Source: an uncultured Porphyromonadaceae bacterium
GTDB taxonomy: Bacteria; Bacteroidota; Bacteroidia; Bacteroidales; Muribaculaceae
Length of the DNA: 64,000 nt
Reading direction: 5' to 3'
Assembly: GCA_946187345.1 (NCBI GenBank)
Contig: CAMHQD010000004.1
Location: forward strand, 23,744 to 87,743
Shown here piece after piece: positions 35,209 through 44,113 of this stretch. The notes beneath the pieces are model-generated. The model did not search any database. It had not been told where the DNA came from and saw only the letters and a program-made list of their open reading frames with translations. The position numbers were made by a program, and so were the translations under genes. How positions within the stretch are numbered: the first letter of the stretch is position 1; every line of letters starts with the position of its first letter.

Positions 35209-35822
35209 TTTTTCAACTCGAAGCCCACTCTCACTCCATCAAACTGCTTGCTCAGGTCACCCACGGCCTTGACGGTGCTGTTGCCACTGAGGGCGGTGAC
35301 AGTCTGCAGCAAGTTGAGCAACCTCTTGCTCTCAAACGTCAGCGCGAGCCCGCTTGTAGTGCGTGTGATATAGCCGGTGACGCTGAACAACGCCATCTTC
35401 AGTTTGAGGGTACCGGAGGTCGGCTCGTAGGTGTAGGTGCCGCTCATGGGCAAGCCATCGATGCGGGCATTGAAGGTGTTATCGCGGTTAAACACAAACG
35501 TGGTGTTGGATGCGCTCACACCAACGGCCTGATAAGCCGGCTGCAGTTTCGCCTTGACATTCTCGGCGGCGACGCTGCCTCCGGCCTTGGCCAGCAGATT
35601 CTCGCTGGTGAAGGCGCAACCCGGCGCGCTGTAGGCCCACGAGCCGATGAGTTCCTCTTGTGAGATTGTCACATGGCCGATGACCATATTCAGCAGTCCA
35701 TTAATTGTGTTTTGACTGCCCAAACCGCTGAGGATACTTCCCAGACCGCTGCCGCCGGCAGTCGTGCAGGCTGTCAGAGCAAGCGTGAGAGCGGCCACCG
35801 CCACAAGCACTATCTTCTTCAT
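35205..35822 (-). CDS. DUF4923-family lipoprotein
   Basis: The protein has 205 residues from MKKIVLVAVAALTLALTAC (lipobox Cys19). The body has QEELIGSWAYSAPGCAFTSE, NLLAKAGGSVAAENVKAKL and NRDNTFNARIDGLPMSGTYT, matching DUF4923 of Bacteroidales, a beta-rich lipoprotein of unknown function. The start is set by an exact promoter at 35872-35903; the ORF running up to 35984 covers that promoter and is rejected. Its stop overlaps the U32 start (ATGA). Confidence 0.8.
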   Translation of the reverse strand: MKKIVLVAVAALTLALTACTTAGGSGLGSILSGLGSQNTINGLLNMVIGHVTISQEELIGSWAYSAPGCAFTSENLLAKAGGSVAAENVKAKLQPAYQAVGVSASNTTFVFNRDNTFNARIDGLPMSGTYTYEPTSGTLKLKMALFSVTGYITRTTSGLALTFESKRLLNLLQTVTALSGNSTVKAVGDLSKQFDGVRVGFELKK

Positions 35823-35871
35823 TTGATGTGTCTTATTAACTGTTAATATTATATGATGATGAATTGTGCCG

Positions 35872-35903
35872 CAAAAGTAGCAAAAAAAAATGGAGACAAC
35901 AAA
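35872..35903 (-). promoter_or_regulatory. Promoter of the DUF4923-U32 operon
   Basis: On the minus strand this is TTTG (35903-35900), 20 bases, TACTTTTG (35879-35872): an exact consensus. Confidence 0.8.
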
Positions 35904-36073
35904 GAGGAATCTCCCAACAATCGATTTTATTCGACTAATCTTTTCATATGTTTTCAATCGTAAATTTTTCACAATTTTTAGCAATTCGCCGCATCAACGA
36001 TTATATCGGCGACTTGAGCGTTTACGGTTAACCCACCTTAGTTTGGGATTGTAAATTATTGCGAAAAAATTTG

Positions 36074-36081
36074 TATCTTTG
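36074..36081 (+). promoter_or_regulatory. -7 box of the rsmH promoter
   Basis: TATCTTTG matches TAnnTTTG. It overlaps an in-frame TTG at 36079, which therefore cannot be the start. A weak ATTG lies 22 bases upstream. Confidence 0.6.
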
Positions 36082-36105
36082 AGCCCTATTTTACACAACA
36101 ACAGG

Positions 36106-37029
36106 ATGAACACCTCTCAACCGATGCCTTACCACACCCCGGCACTGCCCGAGGCTGTTGTCGCCGGCCTTGACATCAAGCCCGACGGAACATATGTTGA
36201 CGTCACTTTTGGTGGCGGAGGCCATTCGCGGCTCATACTCGAGCGATTGGGGCCGCAAGGACGGTTGTTCGGGATGGACCAGGACCTTGACGCGCGCGAC
36301 AACGCCCTCGACGACCCTCGCTTCATATTTGTGCATGGCAACTTTGCCTACGTTGCCAACTTCATGCGTTATTACGATGCGGAGCACGTGGACGGACTAC
36401 TGGCCGACCTGGGTGTGTCGTTCCACCACTTTGACGACGCGGAGCGCGGTTTCTCGTTTCGCGCCGACGGGCCGCTGGACATGCGCATGAACCGGCGGGC
36501 GCCGCTCACGGCGGCCGCACTGCTGGCCACAGTCACCGAGGAGCGGCTATCCGACATCCTCTACCTCTATGGAGAACTGCGGCAGGCCCGGCGCATCGCG
36601 GCCGCCATCGTCCGTGCCCGCCAGCAGTCGCCCATCGACACCACCGGCCGGCTGCTCGAAATTGTCAGGCCGCTCGTCAAACCCGCCGCAGAGAAGAAAG
36701 AGTTGGCGCAAGTGTTCCAGGCACTGCGCATCGAGGTCAACGGCGAGATTGATGTCCTCAAGCGGTTTCTCGAAGCCTCGGTAGGCCTGCTCAAACCCGG
36801 CGGACGGTTGTGCGTCATCACCTACCACTCGCTTGAAGACCGGTTGGTGAAAAACTTTATCCGCACCGGCAACGTCGACGGCAAGGAAGACAAAGACTTC
36901 TACGGCCGCCTGCACACGCCGCTGCGCGCCGTCAACAACCGTGTCATCACGCCCGACGAGGCCGAGGTCGCCGCCAATCCCCGCGCTCGAAGCGCCAAAC
37001 TGCGTGTCGCCGAAAGGGTCGAAAGTTGA
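36106..37029 (+). CDS. rsmH: 16S rRNA (cytosine-1402-N4)-methyltransferase
   Basis: The protein has 307 residues from MNTSQPMPYHTPALPEAVVA. The SAM-binding motif DVTFGGGGHSRLILERL, then DQDLDAR, LLADLGVSFHHFDD, RADGPLDMRMN and ITYHSLEDRLVK are all RsmH features. It methylates C1402 of 16S rRNA. In most bacteria it opens the dcw cluster. Here murC follows 57 bases later, with none of the usual ftsL, ftsI, murE, mraY, murD, ftsW and murG between. Confidence 0.95.
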   Translation: MNTSQPMPYHTPALPEAVVAGLDIKPDGTYVDVTFGGGGHSRLILERLGPQGRLFGMDQDLDARDNALDDPRFIFVHGNFAYVANFMRYYDAEHVDGLLADLGVSFHHFDDAERGFSFRADGPLDMRMNRRAPLTAAALLATVTEERLSDILYLYGELRQARRIAAAIVRARQQSPIDTTGRLLEIVRPLVKPAAEKKELAQVFQALRIEVNGEIDVLKRFLEASVGLLKPGGRLCVITYHSLEDRLVKNFIRTGNVDGKEDKDFYGRLHTPLRAVNNRVITPDEAEVAANPRARSAKLRVAERVES

Positions 37030-37086
37030 TGGCTGAGAAAAGATATCTATCGCAAAAAGTCTCGTAAAAAAACATAAAAACAGAAA

Positions 37087-38472
37087 ATGAAAGAATACAA
37101 ATCAATATATTTTGTTGGGGCCGGCGGCATTGGCATGGCGGCTCTCGAAAGATACTTCCTCTCGCGAGGAATGAGAATCGCCGGATATGACCGCACGCCC
37201 AGCGAGTTGACAGCCGCTTTGCAGGCCGAGGGCGTCCACATTGTCTTTGACGAGGACCCGTCGCTGATACCCGACTGGTGCCGCGACCCACGCGAGACGC
37301 TGGTGGTGTACACACCGGCCGTGCCGGCCGACCACAAGGGGTTGTGTTGGTTCCGCGACAACGGCTTTGAAGTCGTCAAGCGGGCCCGTGTGCTCGGGTT
37401 GGTCACCGAGGGGACGCGCGCCTTGTGTTTTGCCGGCACCCACGGCAAGACGACCACCAGCAGTATGGCGGCCCACATCCTGCACGACAGCGGCATTGGT
37501 TGCAACGCTTTTCTGGGAGGTGTGCTGCGCAACTACGGCACCAACTTCCTGCTGAGCGACACGAGCGACCTGAGCGTGGTGGAGGCCGACGAGTTTGACC
37601 GCTCGTTCCATCAACTCTCCCCCACCATCGCTGTGGTGACCAGCACCGACCCTGACCATTTGGACATCTACGGCACGGCGGAAGCCTACCGCGAGAGTTT
37701 TGCCCACTTCACGAGCCTGATCCGCCCTGGCGGCGCGCTCATCATGCACGAGGGCATCGTGCTCGAGCCACGGCTGCAAGAGGGTGTGAGCCTGTACACC
37801 TACGGCCGTCTCACAGGCGACTTTCACGCGGCGAACATCGTCAAGGGCGACGGCACCATCCGGTTTGACTTCGTTGCTCCGCGGTTCACCGTCAGTGGCG
37901 TGGAATTGGGTGTGCCGGTGGACATCAATATCGAGAACGCCGTGGCGGCCATGGCGGCCTGCACGCTCGCCGGTGCCGACGGCGAGGCGATGGCTCGGGC
38001 GATGGCCACGTTCATGGGTGCCAAGCGCCGCTTTGAGTTCCACCTCAAGCAAGCCGGTCCACACGGCAAGGTGGTCATCGACGACTATGCCCATCACCCG
38101 CGGGAAATCGCGGCCAGCATCCGCTCGGTGCGCGACCTCTACCCGGGCCGCAAGGTGAGCGTCATTTTCCAGCCGCACCTGTACACGCGCACCCGCGACT
38201 TCGCGCCGGAATTCGCCGAGGCACTCTCCGCCGCCGACGAGTTGCTGCTCCTCCCCATATACCCCGCCCGCGAGTTGCCCATCCCCGGCATCACCAGCGA
38301 GATTATTCTCAAGGCGGCAACTTGCGAAAAAAAATCACTTTTTAGCAAGGAAAATTTGATTAATTCAATTCATTTGCTTAATTTTGACGTTCTTTTGACG
38401 TTGGGTGCCGGCGACGTGGTGGATTTGCTGCCGCAAATCTGTGCCGAGGTACTCAAGCAGGCGAGTGTGTAG
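37087..38472 (+). CDS. murC: UDP-N-acetylmuramate--L-alanine ligase
   Basis: The protein has 461 residues. The N-terminal nucleotide fold is YFVGAGGIGMAALERYF, the ATP loop FAGTHGKTTTSSMAA, the central VVEADEFDRSF and the C-terminal DDYAHHPREI and FQPHLYTRTRDF. It adds L-alanine to UDP-MurNAc in the cytosol. MurC is preferred over Mpl by the dcw context. A short stretch (about 38325-38400) is strikingly AT-rich compared with the rest of the gene and contains a perfect promoter. Confidence 0.92.
   Translation: MKEYKSIYFVGAGGIGMAALERYFLSRGMRIAGYDRTPSELTAALQAEGVHIVFDEDPSLIPDWCRDPRETLVVYTPAVPADHKGLCWFRDNGFEVVKRARVLGLVTEGTRALCFAGTHGKTTTSSMAAHILHDSGIGCNAFLGGVLRNYGTNFLLSDTSDLSVVEADEFDRSFHQLSPTIAVVTSTDPDHLDIYGTAEAYRESFAHFTSLIRPGGALIMHEGIVLEPRLQEGVSLYTYGRLTGDFHAANIVKGDGTIRFDFVAPRFTVSGVELGVPVDINIENAVAAMAACTLAGADGEAMARAMATFMGAKRRFEFHLKQAGPHGKVVIDDYAHHPREIAASIRSVRDLYPGRKVSVIFQPHLYTRTRDFAPEFAEALSAADELLLLPIYPARELPIPGITSEIILKAATCEKKSLFSKENLINSIHLLNFDVLLTLGAGDVVDLLPQICAEVLKQASV
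38355..38386 (+). promoter_or_regulatory. Promoter inside murC for ftsQAZ
   Basis: TTTG (38355-38358), exactly 20 bases, TAATTTTG (38379-38386). It lies in an AT-rich patch of murC, about 105 bases before the ftsQ ATG. Confidence 0.65.
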
Positions 38473-38490
38473 CATTCTGAACTGGGCATT

Positions 38491-39396
38491 ATGAGTTATG
38501 CATTAAAGCATATATTGCAGGCACTGATAGTGATTGCGATGGCGGCGGCGCTGGTTGGCGCGGCCCTTTGGGCGCGCGGCAAGGCCGGCGGCGAGAAGTG
38601 CATCGTGGTCGACGTTGTGATTGCCAATGCCGACAGCAGCGCCTTTGTCACGCCTGACGGTGTCCGCGCTCAACTCAAGACCATCGGCATCAAGACGGTG
38701 GGCCAACTGATGAGCGACATCAACACCGACCGCATCGAGGAGGCATTGGCCGCCGGCGACTATGTGGAGCAGGCGCAATGCGTCAAGTGCCCTGGCGGCA
38801 GGCTGCTGGTGAGCGCCACACAGATTGTGCCGGTGCTGCGCGTGTTTGACGGCGACAACTCCTACTATGTGAACCGTGTCGGCAAGCGTGTGCCCGCCAC
38901 CGCGAGTTACCACGCCGACGTGCCTGTGGTGGAAGGCCACTTCTCCAAATCGTGGCAGCCCACGCGCCTGCTGCCGCTGGTTGATGCCGTCGAGGCGATG
39001 GACGGGCAGTTTGCCTCGATGTACGTTGCCAACGACAGCAACAACGTCTACGTCGTGCCACGCATCAAGGGTCACGTGGTCAATTTCGGACCGGTGACCG
39101 GCATCGACAACAAACTTGCCAAACTGCGCCTGTTCTACAGCGAGGTCATGCCACAGAAAGGGTGGATGACCTATGACACCATCTCCCTCAAGTGGGACCA
39201 TCAGGTGGTGGCAACGCGCCGCTCCAAAGCCAAGAAGGTCGAAATCGACTATAGCGAGGACGACGATGAGCCGATGGCCGATATGCAGACGATGACCGGC
39301 AACCCCGACAGCACCGGCACCGCCGGCAAGAAGGCACCCACCGACACCGTCCGGACTGCCGCCACCAAGACTGACCAAACCAAGAAACAACAATAA
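38491..39396 (+). CDS. ftsQ: Cell division protein FtsQ
   Basis: The protein has 301 residues. A single N-terminal helix (about 5-28, ILQALIVIAMAAALVGAALW) precedes the FtsQ/POTRA-type periplasmic region (VTPDGVRAQLKTIGI, then GGRLLVSATQIVPVLRVFD and YYVNRVGKRVPATASY). The C-terminal tail (about 245-301) is charged and low in complexity. FtsQ links early and late divisome proteins. Identification rests on both the sequence and the place between murC and ftsA. Confidence 0.9.
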   Translation: MSYALKHILQALIVIAMAAALVGAALWARGKAGGEKCIVVDVVIANADSSAFVTPDGVRAQLKTIGIKTVGQLMSDINTDRIEEALAAGDYVEQAQCVKCPGGRLLVSATQIVPVLRVFDGDNSYYVNRVGKRVPATASYHADVPVVEGHFSKSWQPTRLLPLVDAVEAMDGQFASMYVANDSNNVYVVPRIKGHVVNFGPVTGIDNKLAKLRLFYSEVMPQKGWMTYDTISLKWDHQVVATRRSKAKKVEIDYSEDDDEPMADMQTMTGNPDSTGTAGKKAPTDTVRTAATKTDQTKKQQ

Positions 39397-39414
39397 ACAA
39401 CCCACCTCCATAAC

Positions 39415-40731
39415 ATGAAACAGAACCAATATATCGTCGCCCTCGAACTGGGCAGTTCCAAGATTGTAGGCGTCGTTGCCGAGAAACTGCCCAACGGACA
39501 GGTCACGGTAACCAACGTCTATCAGGAACAGATGAGCAACTGTGTGCACTACGGCATCGTGCAGAACATCGAGAACGTCAAGGGTGCCGTCACACGCATT
39601 CTCAAGGCTATCGAGACCTTTGTCGACGGCTCTGTCACCAGCGTCTACGTTGGTCTTGCGGGCCGTTCGCTGCACAATCACCTCGTGGAGGTCGAGCGCA
39701 GTGTCGACAGTTCGCGAGCCATCTCTCAAGAGGCAATCAACGGCCTTATCGCCGAGGCCAAGCGCACCGCCGTGCGCAACCACGAGGTAGTGGGCGCGGT
39801 GCCGGTCTCGTTTACCGTGGACGGCATCGAGACGCGCACCCCGGCCGGACAAATGGGCAACCGCATCAAAGCGCGCATTAACCTGATTGTGGCCAAAAAC
39901 CGCGTCAAGGGCAACATGGACCACGCCCTGAGTTACGGCGCCGGCAGCAACAAGAGTTACATCATCACCGCCATCGCAATGGGCAAGCACTTGCTCACAA
40001 AAGATGAACTTGAGTTGGGCACACTGCTGGTGGACATCGGCGCCGAGATTACCACACTGGCGTTCTACCGCAACTCGGCCCTGCAGTTGCTCACCACGCT
40101 GCCCATGGGTGGACACAACATCACCCGCGACATCGCCGTGGGAATGAACGTGGTGGAGGAAACGGCCGAGAGAATCAAGAAGACCATCAACGGGCCGTTA
40201 GACGCCTCCGGCGGCAATAACGAAGTGATTGAAGGTGTCAAGAGCGGCGAGGCGACAAACTTTATCATTGCCCGCACCGACGAGATTCTTGCCAACATCG
40301 TCGCGCAAGTCACTGACGCGGGCATCGACAGCGCCAACATCAACAGCATCGTGCTCGCCGGCGGCGGCGCACTCATGCCGGGAATGGTGCAACGCGTTGA
40401 GGACAACTTCAAGGCCAAAACTCGCTTGGCATCAATGCCGTCCGGCATCACCCTGCGCAGCCACGCGTTCAACAAGCCGGAGTTTGTCGAGGCAGGTGCC
40501 ATCGTGGCCGAGGCCGCCACTCTCATTGGCGACGGCTCTTGTATCGAGCGCAACGTGTTTGAGACACCCGAGTTTGTTACCGAGCCCGTGCGCGAGGACA
40601 AGCCGGAGCCCAAGCCCGAGGAGGAAGAGGAGGACGGCCTGCGTCCCAAGAAGAAATCCAGTTGGTGGCAACGAGCCATCGACAAGGTCAAGGACGTCTT
40701 CACCGAGGACATCGACGACACAATGAATTAA
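39415..40731 (+). CDS. ftsA: Cell division protein FtsA
   Basis: The protein has 438 residues in the actin-like ATPase fold. Markers are IVALELGSSKIVGVVAEKL, VYVGLAGRSLHNHLVEVERS, LLVDIGAEITTLAFYRN and IVLAGGGALMPGMVQRVED. The C-terminus carries a basic amphipathic stretch (KKKSSWWQRAIDKVKDVF) that should bind the membrane. FtsA anchors FtsZ filaments to the inner membrane. It starts 18 bases after ftsQ. Confidence 0.95.
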   Translation: MKQNQYIVALELGSSKIVGVVAEKLPNGQVTVTNVYQEQMSNCVHYGIVQNIENVKGAVTRILKAIETFVDGSVTSVYVGLAGRSLHNHLVEVERSVDSSRAISQEAINGLIAEAKRTAVRNHEVVGAVPVSFTVDGIETRTPAGQMGNRIKARINLIVAKNRVKGNMDHALSYGAGSNKSYIITAIAMGKHLLTKDELELGTLLVDIGAEITTLAFYRNSALQLLTTLPMGGHNITRDIAVGMNVVEETAERIKKTINGPLDASGGNNEVIEGVKSGEATNFIIARTDEILANIVAQVTDAGIDSANINSIVLAGGGALMPGMVQRVEDNFKAKTRLASMPSGITLRSHAFNKPEFVEAGAIVAEAATLIGDGSCIERNVFETPEFVTEPVREDKPEPKPEEEEEDGLRPKKKSSWWQRAIDKVKDVFTEDIDDTMN

Positions 40732-40775
40732 CGTCCAGTGCGCGGCCACCTTGTGGTCTCGTTCAAACGACTATT

Positions 40776-40793
40776 GACTAACGACTAACGACT
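40776..40793 (+). repeat. Heptamer tandem repeat (GACTAAC)n
   Basis: GACTAAC GACTAAC GACT, lying 8 bases before the ftsZ ATG in the ftsA-ftsZ gap. Confidence 0.8.
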
Positions 40794-40801
40794 GAAACGA
40801 T

Positions 40802-42229
40802 ATGCCAACAGATTTATTAGACCAAGTCATCGAGAACCCGGGCTTCACGCTGCCGGGCGACAATGGCTCGACACCCATCATCAAGGTCGTGGGTGTGGGC
40901 GGCGGCGGCAACAACGCCATCAACCACATGTATGCCCAAAACGTCGAGGGTGTCTCCTTTGTCGTGCTAAACACCGACCGTCAGGCCCTGCAGATGTCGC
41001 CGGTGCCCAACCGCGTGCTCATCGGCCCGACCACCACCGCCGGACTTGGAGCCGGCGACCAGCCGGCCGTGGCTCTGGCCGCCGCCGAGGAGAGTGCCGA
41101 CGATATTGCCGCCCTCTTTGAGGACAACACCAAGATGGCGTTCATCACCGCCGGTATGGGTGGTGGCACCGGCACCGGTGCCGCACCGGTGGTGGCACGC
41201 ATCGCCCGCGAGAAGGGCATCCTCACCATCGGCATTGTCACCATCCCATTCCTCTTTGAGGGACAGCGCAAGATCGCCAAAGCCCTACAGGGCGCCAACG
41301 AGATGCGCAAGCACGTCGATGCCCTGCTCATTATCAACAACCAACGCCTGATCGACATCTATAGCGATCTCGACATCGACAACGCCTTTGGCAAGGCTGA
41401 CGAGACGCTCACCAACGCCGCGCGCTCCATCAGCGAGATGATTACCGCCAAGGGACGCATCAACATTGACTTCCGCGACGTGAACACCACGCTGCGCGAC
41501 GGCGGCGTGGCGATCATCAGCACCGGATACGGCGAGGGCGACAACCGCGTCACCAAGGCCATCGACGACGCGCTCAACTCACCGCTGCTCAAGGACCAGG
41601 ACATCTACGGCTCGCGACGCATACTCGTGCACGTGTGCTACAATCCCGATTCGGAGAAGAAGGTGCGGGCCGCCGAACTCAGCGAGGTGGACGACTTCAT
41701 GGCCAACTTCTCGCAGGAGGTGGAGACCATCACCGGCATGACCCACGACCAGAGCCTCGGCGACCGTGTGAAAATCACCATCCTCGCCGCCGGCTTCACA
41801 TTGAGCGACAGCAGGCCGCCCGTCAACCGCGGGCAGCAGCCCACGCAAGTCCCCGTCTCGACTCCGGTCGACGCTGAGACACGCGACACTGACGAGGCCG
41901 CCATCGCCGAAGACATCATTCAGGCATACGGCCCGGACGCCATCAGCGCCAAAGAACGCGCCACGGCCAAGGCTCAATTTATCGTGTTGACAGCCGATGA
42001 CCTCGACGATGACGAAATCATTGAACTGTTCGAGACCACACCCACACTGCGACGCAAGCAGGAAATCAAACGCAAGGTGCAGGAGAAGCAAACACAACGC
42101 GCCAACTCGCCGATACAAAGCGCTCCCGTCCAACCCGCGCCGCAGCAACCCGCCGCCGGCACCTCCGGCAACGCGAACCGCACCCGGAACGGCTCGCAGC
42201 AAACAACGCTGGACTTCTCGGACAACTGA
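40802..42229 (+). CDS. ftsZ: Cell division protein FtsZ
   Basis: The protein has 475 residues. The tubulin signature GMGGGTGTGAAPVVA (about residues 116-130) follows KVVGVGGGGNNAINHM. The T7 loop region reads NIDFRDVNTTLRDGG. A long variable C-terminal linker (about 330-460) ends in QQTTLDFSDN, unlike the classic FLRR-type tail of proteobacteria. It polymerises into the Z ring. It lies 70 bases after ftsA with a heptamer repeat in the gap. Confidence 0.96.
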   Translation: MPTDLLDQVIENPGFTLPGDNGSTPIIKVVGVGGGGNNAINHMYAQNVEGVSFVVLNTDRQALQMSPVPNRVLIGPTTTAGLGAGDQPAVALAAAEESADDIAALFEDNTKMAFITAGMGGGTGTGAAPVVARIAREKGILTIGIVTIPFLFEGQRKIAKALQGANEMRKHVDALLIINNQRLIDIYSDLDIDNAFGKADETLTNAARSISEMITAKGRINIDFRDVNTTLRDGGVAIISTGYGEGDNRVTKAIDDALNSPLLKDQDIYGSRRILVHVCYNPDSEKKVRAAELSEVDDFMANFSQEVETITGMTHDQSLGDRVKITILAAGFTLSDSRPPVNRGQQPTQVPVSTPVDAETRDTDEAAIAEDIIQAYGPDAISAKERATAKAQFIVLTADDLDDDEIIELFETTPTLRRKQEIKRKVQEKQTQRANSPIQSAPVQPAPQQPAAGTSGNANRTRNGSQQTTLDFSDN

Positions 42230-42259
42230 TACTGAACGACATAAAACATATATATTGAA

Positions 42260-43531
42260 ATGCTGACATTACAACAAATTAACAGCGACCCCGAACTCAT
42301 CATCAAGCGGCTGGCCGTCAAGCACTTTGATGGCCGCGAGCCCATCACACGCGTCGTGGAACTCGACAAGCAGCGCCGCGCACTCCAGAAACAACGTGAC
42401 GACAACGCCTCAGTGCTCAACCGCATGGCATCGCAAATCGGTGCCCTGATGAAGCAGGGCGAGCGCGAGCAAGCCGAAGCAGCCAAGCAGCAAGTGGCCG
42501 AACTCAAAGCCGCCAACAAGGACATCGACGACCGCCTCACGCAGGCCGAGGCCGACATCCGCGACATCCTGCTCAGCGTGCCCAACGTCCCCTACGAGGG
42601 TGTGCCCGAGGGCAACGGCGCCGAGGACAACGTGGTGGAGCGCACCGGCGGCCCGATGCCAGACCTGCCCGAGGACGCCCTGCCCCACTGGGACCTCGCC
42701 CGCAAGTACAACCTGATTGACTTTGACCTGGGCGTGAAAATCACCGGCGCCGGCTTCCCCGTCTATATCGGCAAGGGAGCACGCATGCAGCGCGCCCTCA
42801 TCCAGTTCTTCCTCGACGAGGCCGGCAAGGTTGGCTACACCGAGATTGAGCCGCCATACGTCGTCAACGAGGCCAGCGGCCTCGGCACCGGCCAACTGCC
42901 CGACAAGGAGGGGCAGATGTATCACTGCCAGGTGGACAACTTCTACCTCATCCCCACCGCCGAGGTGCCCGTGACAAATATTTACCGCGACGAGATTATT
43001 CCGCTCGAGGAACTGCCCAAGAAGAACTGCGCCTACTCGGCCTGTTTCCGCCGCGAGGCCGGCAGTTACGGCAAGGACGTGCGCGGCTTGAACCGCCTTC
43101 ACCAGTTTGACAAGGTGGAAATCGTGCGCATCGAGCGTCCCGAGAACTCCTACGCGGCCCTCGAGGAAATGAAGGACCACGTGCAGTCGCTGCTCGAGAA
43201 ACTGGGCCTGCCGTGGCACATCCTGCGCCTGTGTGGTGGCGACATGAGTTTCACCAGCGCCATCACATTCGACTTTGAGGTGTTCAGCGCCGCCCAGAAG
43301 CGGTGGCTCGAGGTGAGTTCGGTGAGCAACTTCGAGACCTACCAGGCCAACCGACTGCACTGCCGCTACCGTGGCGAGGACCGCAAGCCGCATCTGTGCC
43401 ACACGCTCAACGGCAGCGCTCTCGCACTGCCGCGCATCATGGCCGCCCTGCTCGAGAACAACCAGACGCCCGACGGCATCATCGTGCCCGAGTGCCTGCA
43501 CCGCTATACCGGTTTCACCATCATTGATTAA
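42260..43531 (+). CDS. serS: Serine--tRNA ligase
   Basis: The protein has 423 residues. An N-terminal coiled-coil arm (about 25-100; QRDDNASVLNRMASQIGAL) binds tRNA. The class II core has motif 2 ACFRREAGSYGKDVRGLNRL and motif 3 region NGSALALPRIMAALLENNQ. It charges tRNA-Ser, and tRNA-Sec where present. It begins 30 bases after ftsZ and may be co-transcribed with it. The palindrome at 43544 starts 12 bases after its stop. Confidence 0.96.
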   Translation: MLTLQQINSDPELIIKRLAVKHFDGREPITRVVELDKQRRALQKQRDDNASVLNRMASQIGALMKQGEREQAEAAKQQVAELKAANKDIDDRLTQAEADIRDILLSVPNVPYEGVPEGNGAEDNVVERTGGPMPDLPEDALPHWDLARKYNLIDFDLGVKITGAGFPVYIGKGARMQRALIQFFLDEAGKVGYTEIEPPYVVNEASGLGTGQLPDKEGQMYHCQVDNFYLIPTAEVPVTNIYRDEIIPLEELPKKNCAYSACFRREAGSYGKDVRGLNRLHQFDKVEIVRIERPENSYAALEEMKDHVQSLLEKLGLPWHILRLCGGDMSFTSAITFDFEVFSAAQKRWLEVSSVSNFETYQANRLHCRYRGEDRKPHLCHTLNGSALALPRIMAALLENNQTPDGIIVPECLHRYTGFTIID

Positions 43532-43543
43532 TAAACGTTTACC

Positions 43544-43708
43544 GTTGAGAGGTTGAGAGTTGAGAGGTTGAGCCGTTTGCTGACGCAAACGGGAAGAAAT
43601 GTAGGGCCTGGCCACCCCAGAGCAAATCTATTATCCCCGAGCGCGATAGCGCGAGGCTCAACCTCTCAACCCCTCAACGCTCAACCCCTCAACGCTCAAC
43701 TCCTCAAC
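43544..43708 (+). repeat. Two-hairpin intercistronic palindrome, copy C
   Basis: Arm (GTTGAGAGGTTGAG, repeated), hairpin CCGTTTGCTGACGCAAACGG, part of the dispersed GTAGGGCCTGGCC element, hairpin CCGAGCGCGATAGCGCGAGG, closing arm of CTCAAC units. It fills the serS-lipoprotein gap and ends 9 bases before the ATG at 43718. Confidence 0.85.
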
Positions 43709-43717
43709 ACCAAACAA

Positions 43718-44113
43718 ATGAAGAAGTTATTATCCATTATCGCCATCGCCGGCCTGCTCATGGCCTGCGACAGCAAGCCGACGGCTCAAGTGGGCGACAC
43801 GGTCGAGGTGCAAGTGGGCGACAGCACGGTCAAGGCTGTTGTTGTCGACCCGGCGTCGACCACCTCCGTCACCAAGTTCCAGCCTACGGGCGACCTGGAG
43901 AAGGACGCCGAGTTTGTGGTTGTCAACAGTCTCAAGGTCACTGCCGACATGCTCGATGGCAAGGCCACGCAAGCCGACCAGGACGCTGCCAGCCAGATGC
44001 TGCTCGACGCCATCAAGTATTATCAAGGCTTGGATCAAGCAAAGGGCGAGTTGTTCAAGCAACTTGTGAACAAAAAGTTGCTTGAGCACGCCAACGAGTT
44101 CAAGAAGAAGTGA
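43718..44113 (+). CDS. Small lipoprotein, function unknown
   Basis: The protein has 131 residues. The signal is MKKLLSIIAIAGLLMAC (Cys17). The mature part is hydrophilic, with VGDTVEVQVGDSTVKAVVVD and a helical, Lys-rich C-terminus (KKLLEHANEFKKK). The start at 43718 is chosen because the upstream in-frame part only translates the palindrome. The stop overlaps the GTG start of the next gene (GTGA). I do not recognise a family. Confidence 0.75.
   Translation: MKKLLSIIAIAGLLMACDSKPTAQVGDTVEVQVGDSTVKAVVVDPASTTSVTKFQPTGDLEKDAEFVVVNSLKVTADMLDGKATQADQDAASQMLLDAIKYYQGLDQAKGELFKQLVNKKLLEHANEFKKK

Noticed and set aside
35823..35984. Longer start for the DUF4923 lipoprotein
   Set aside because: The extension lies across an exact promoter and destroys the N-terminal lipoprotein signal. 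The same reasoning rejects in-frame starts at 23439, 28134, 30840, 36079 and 50484.
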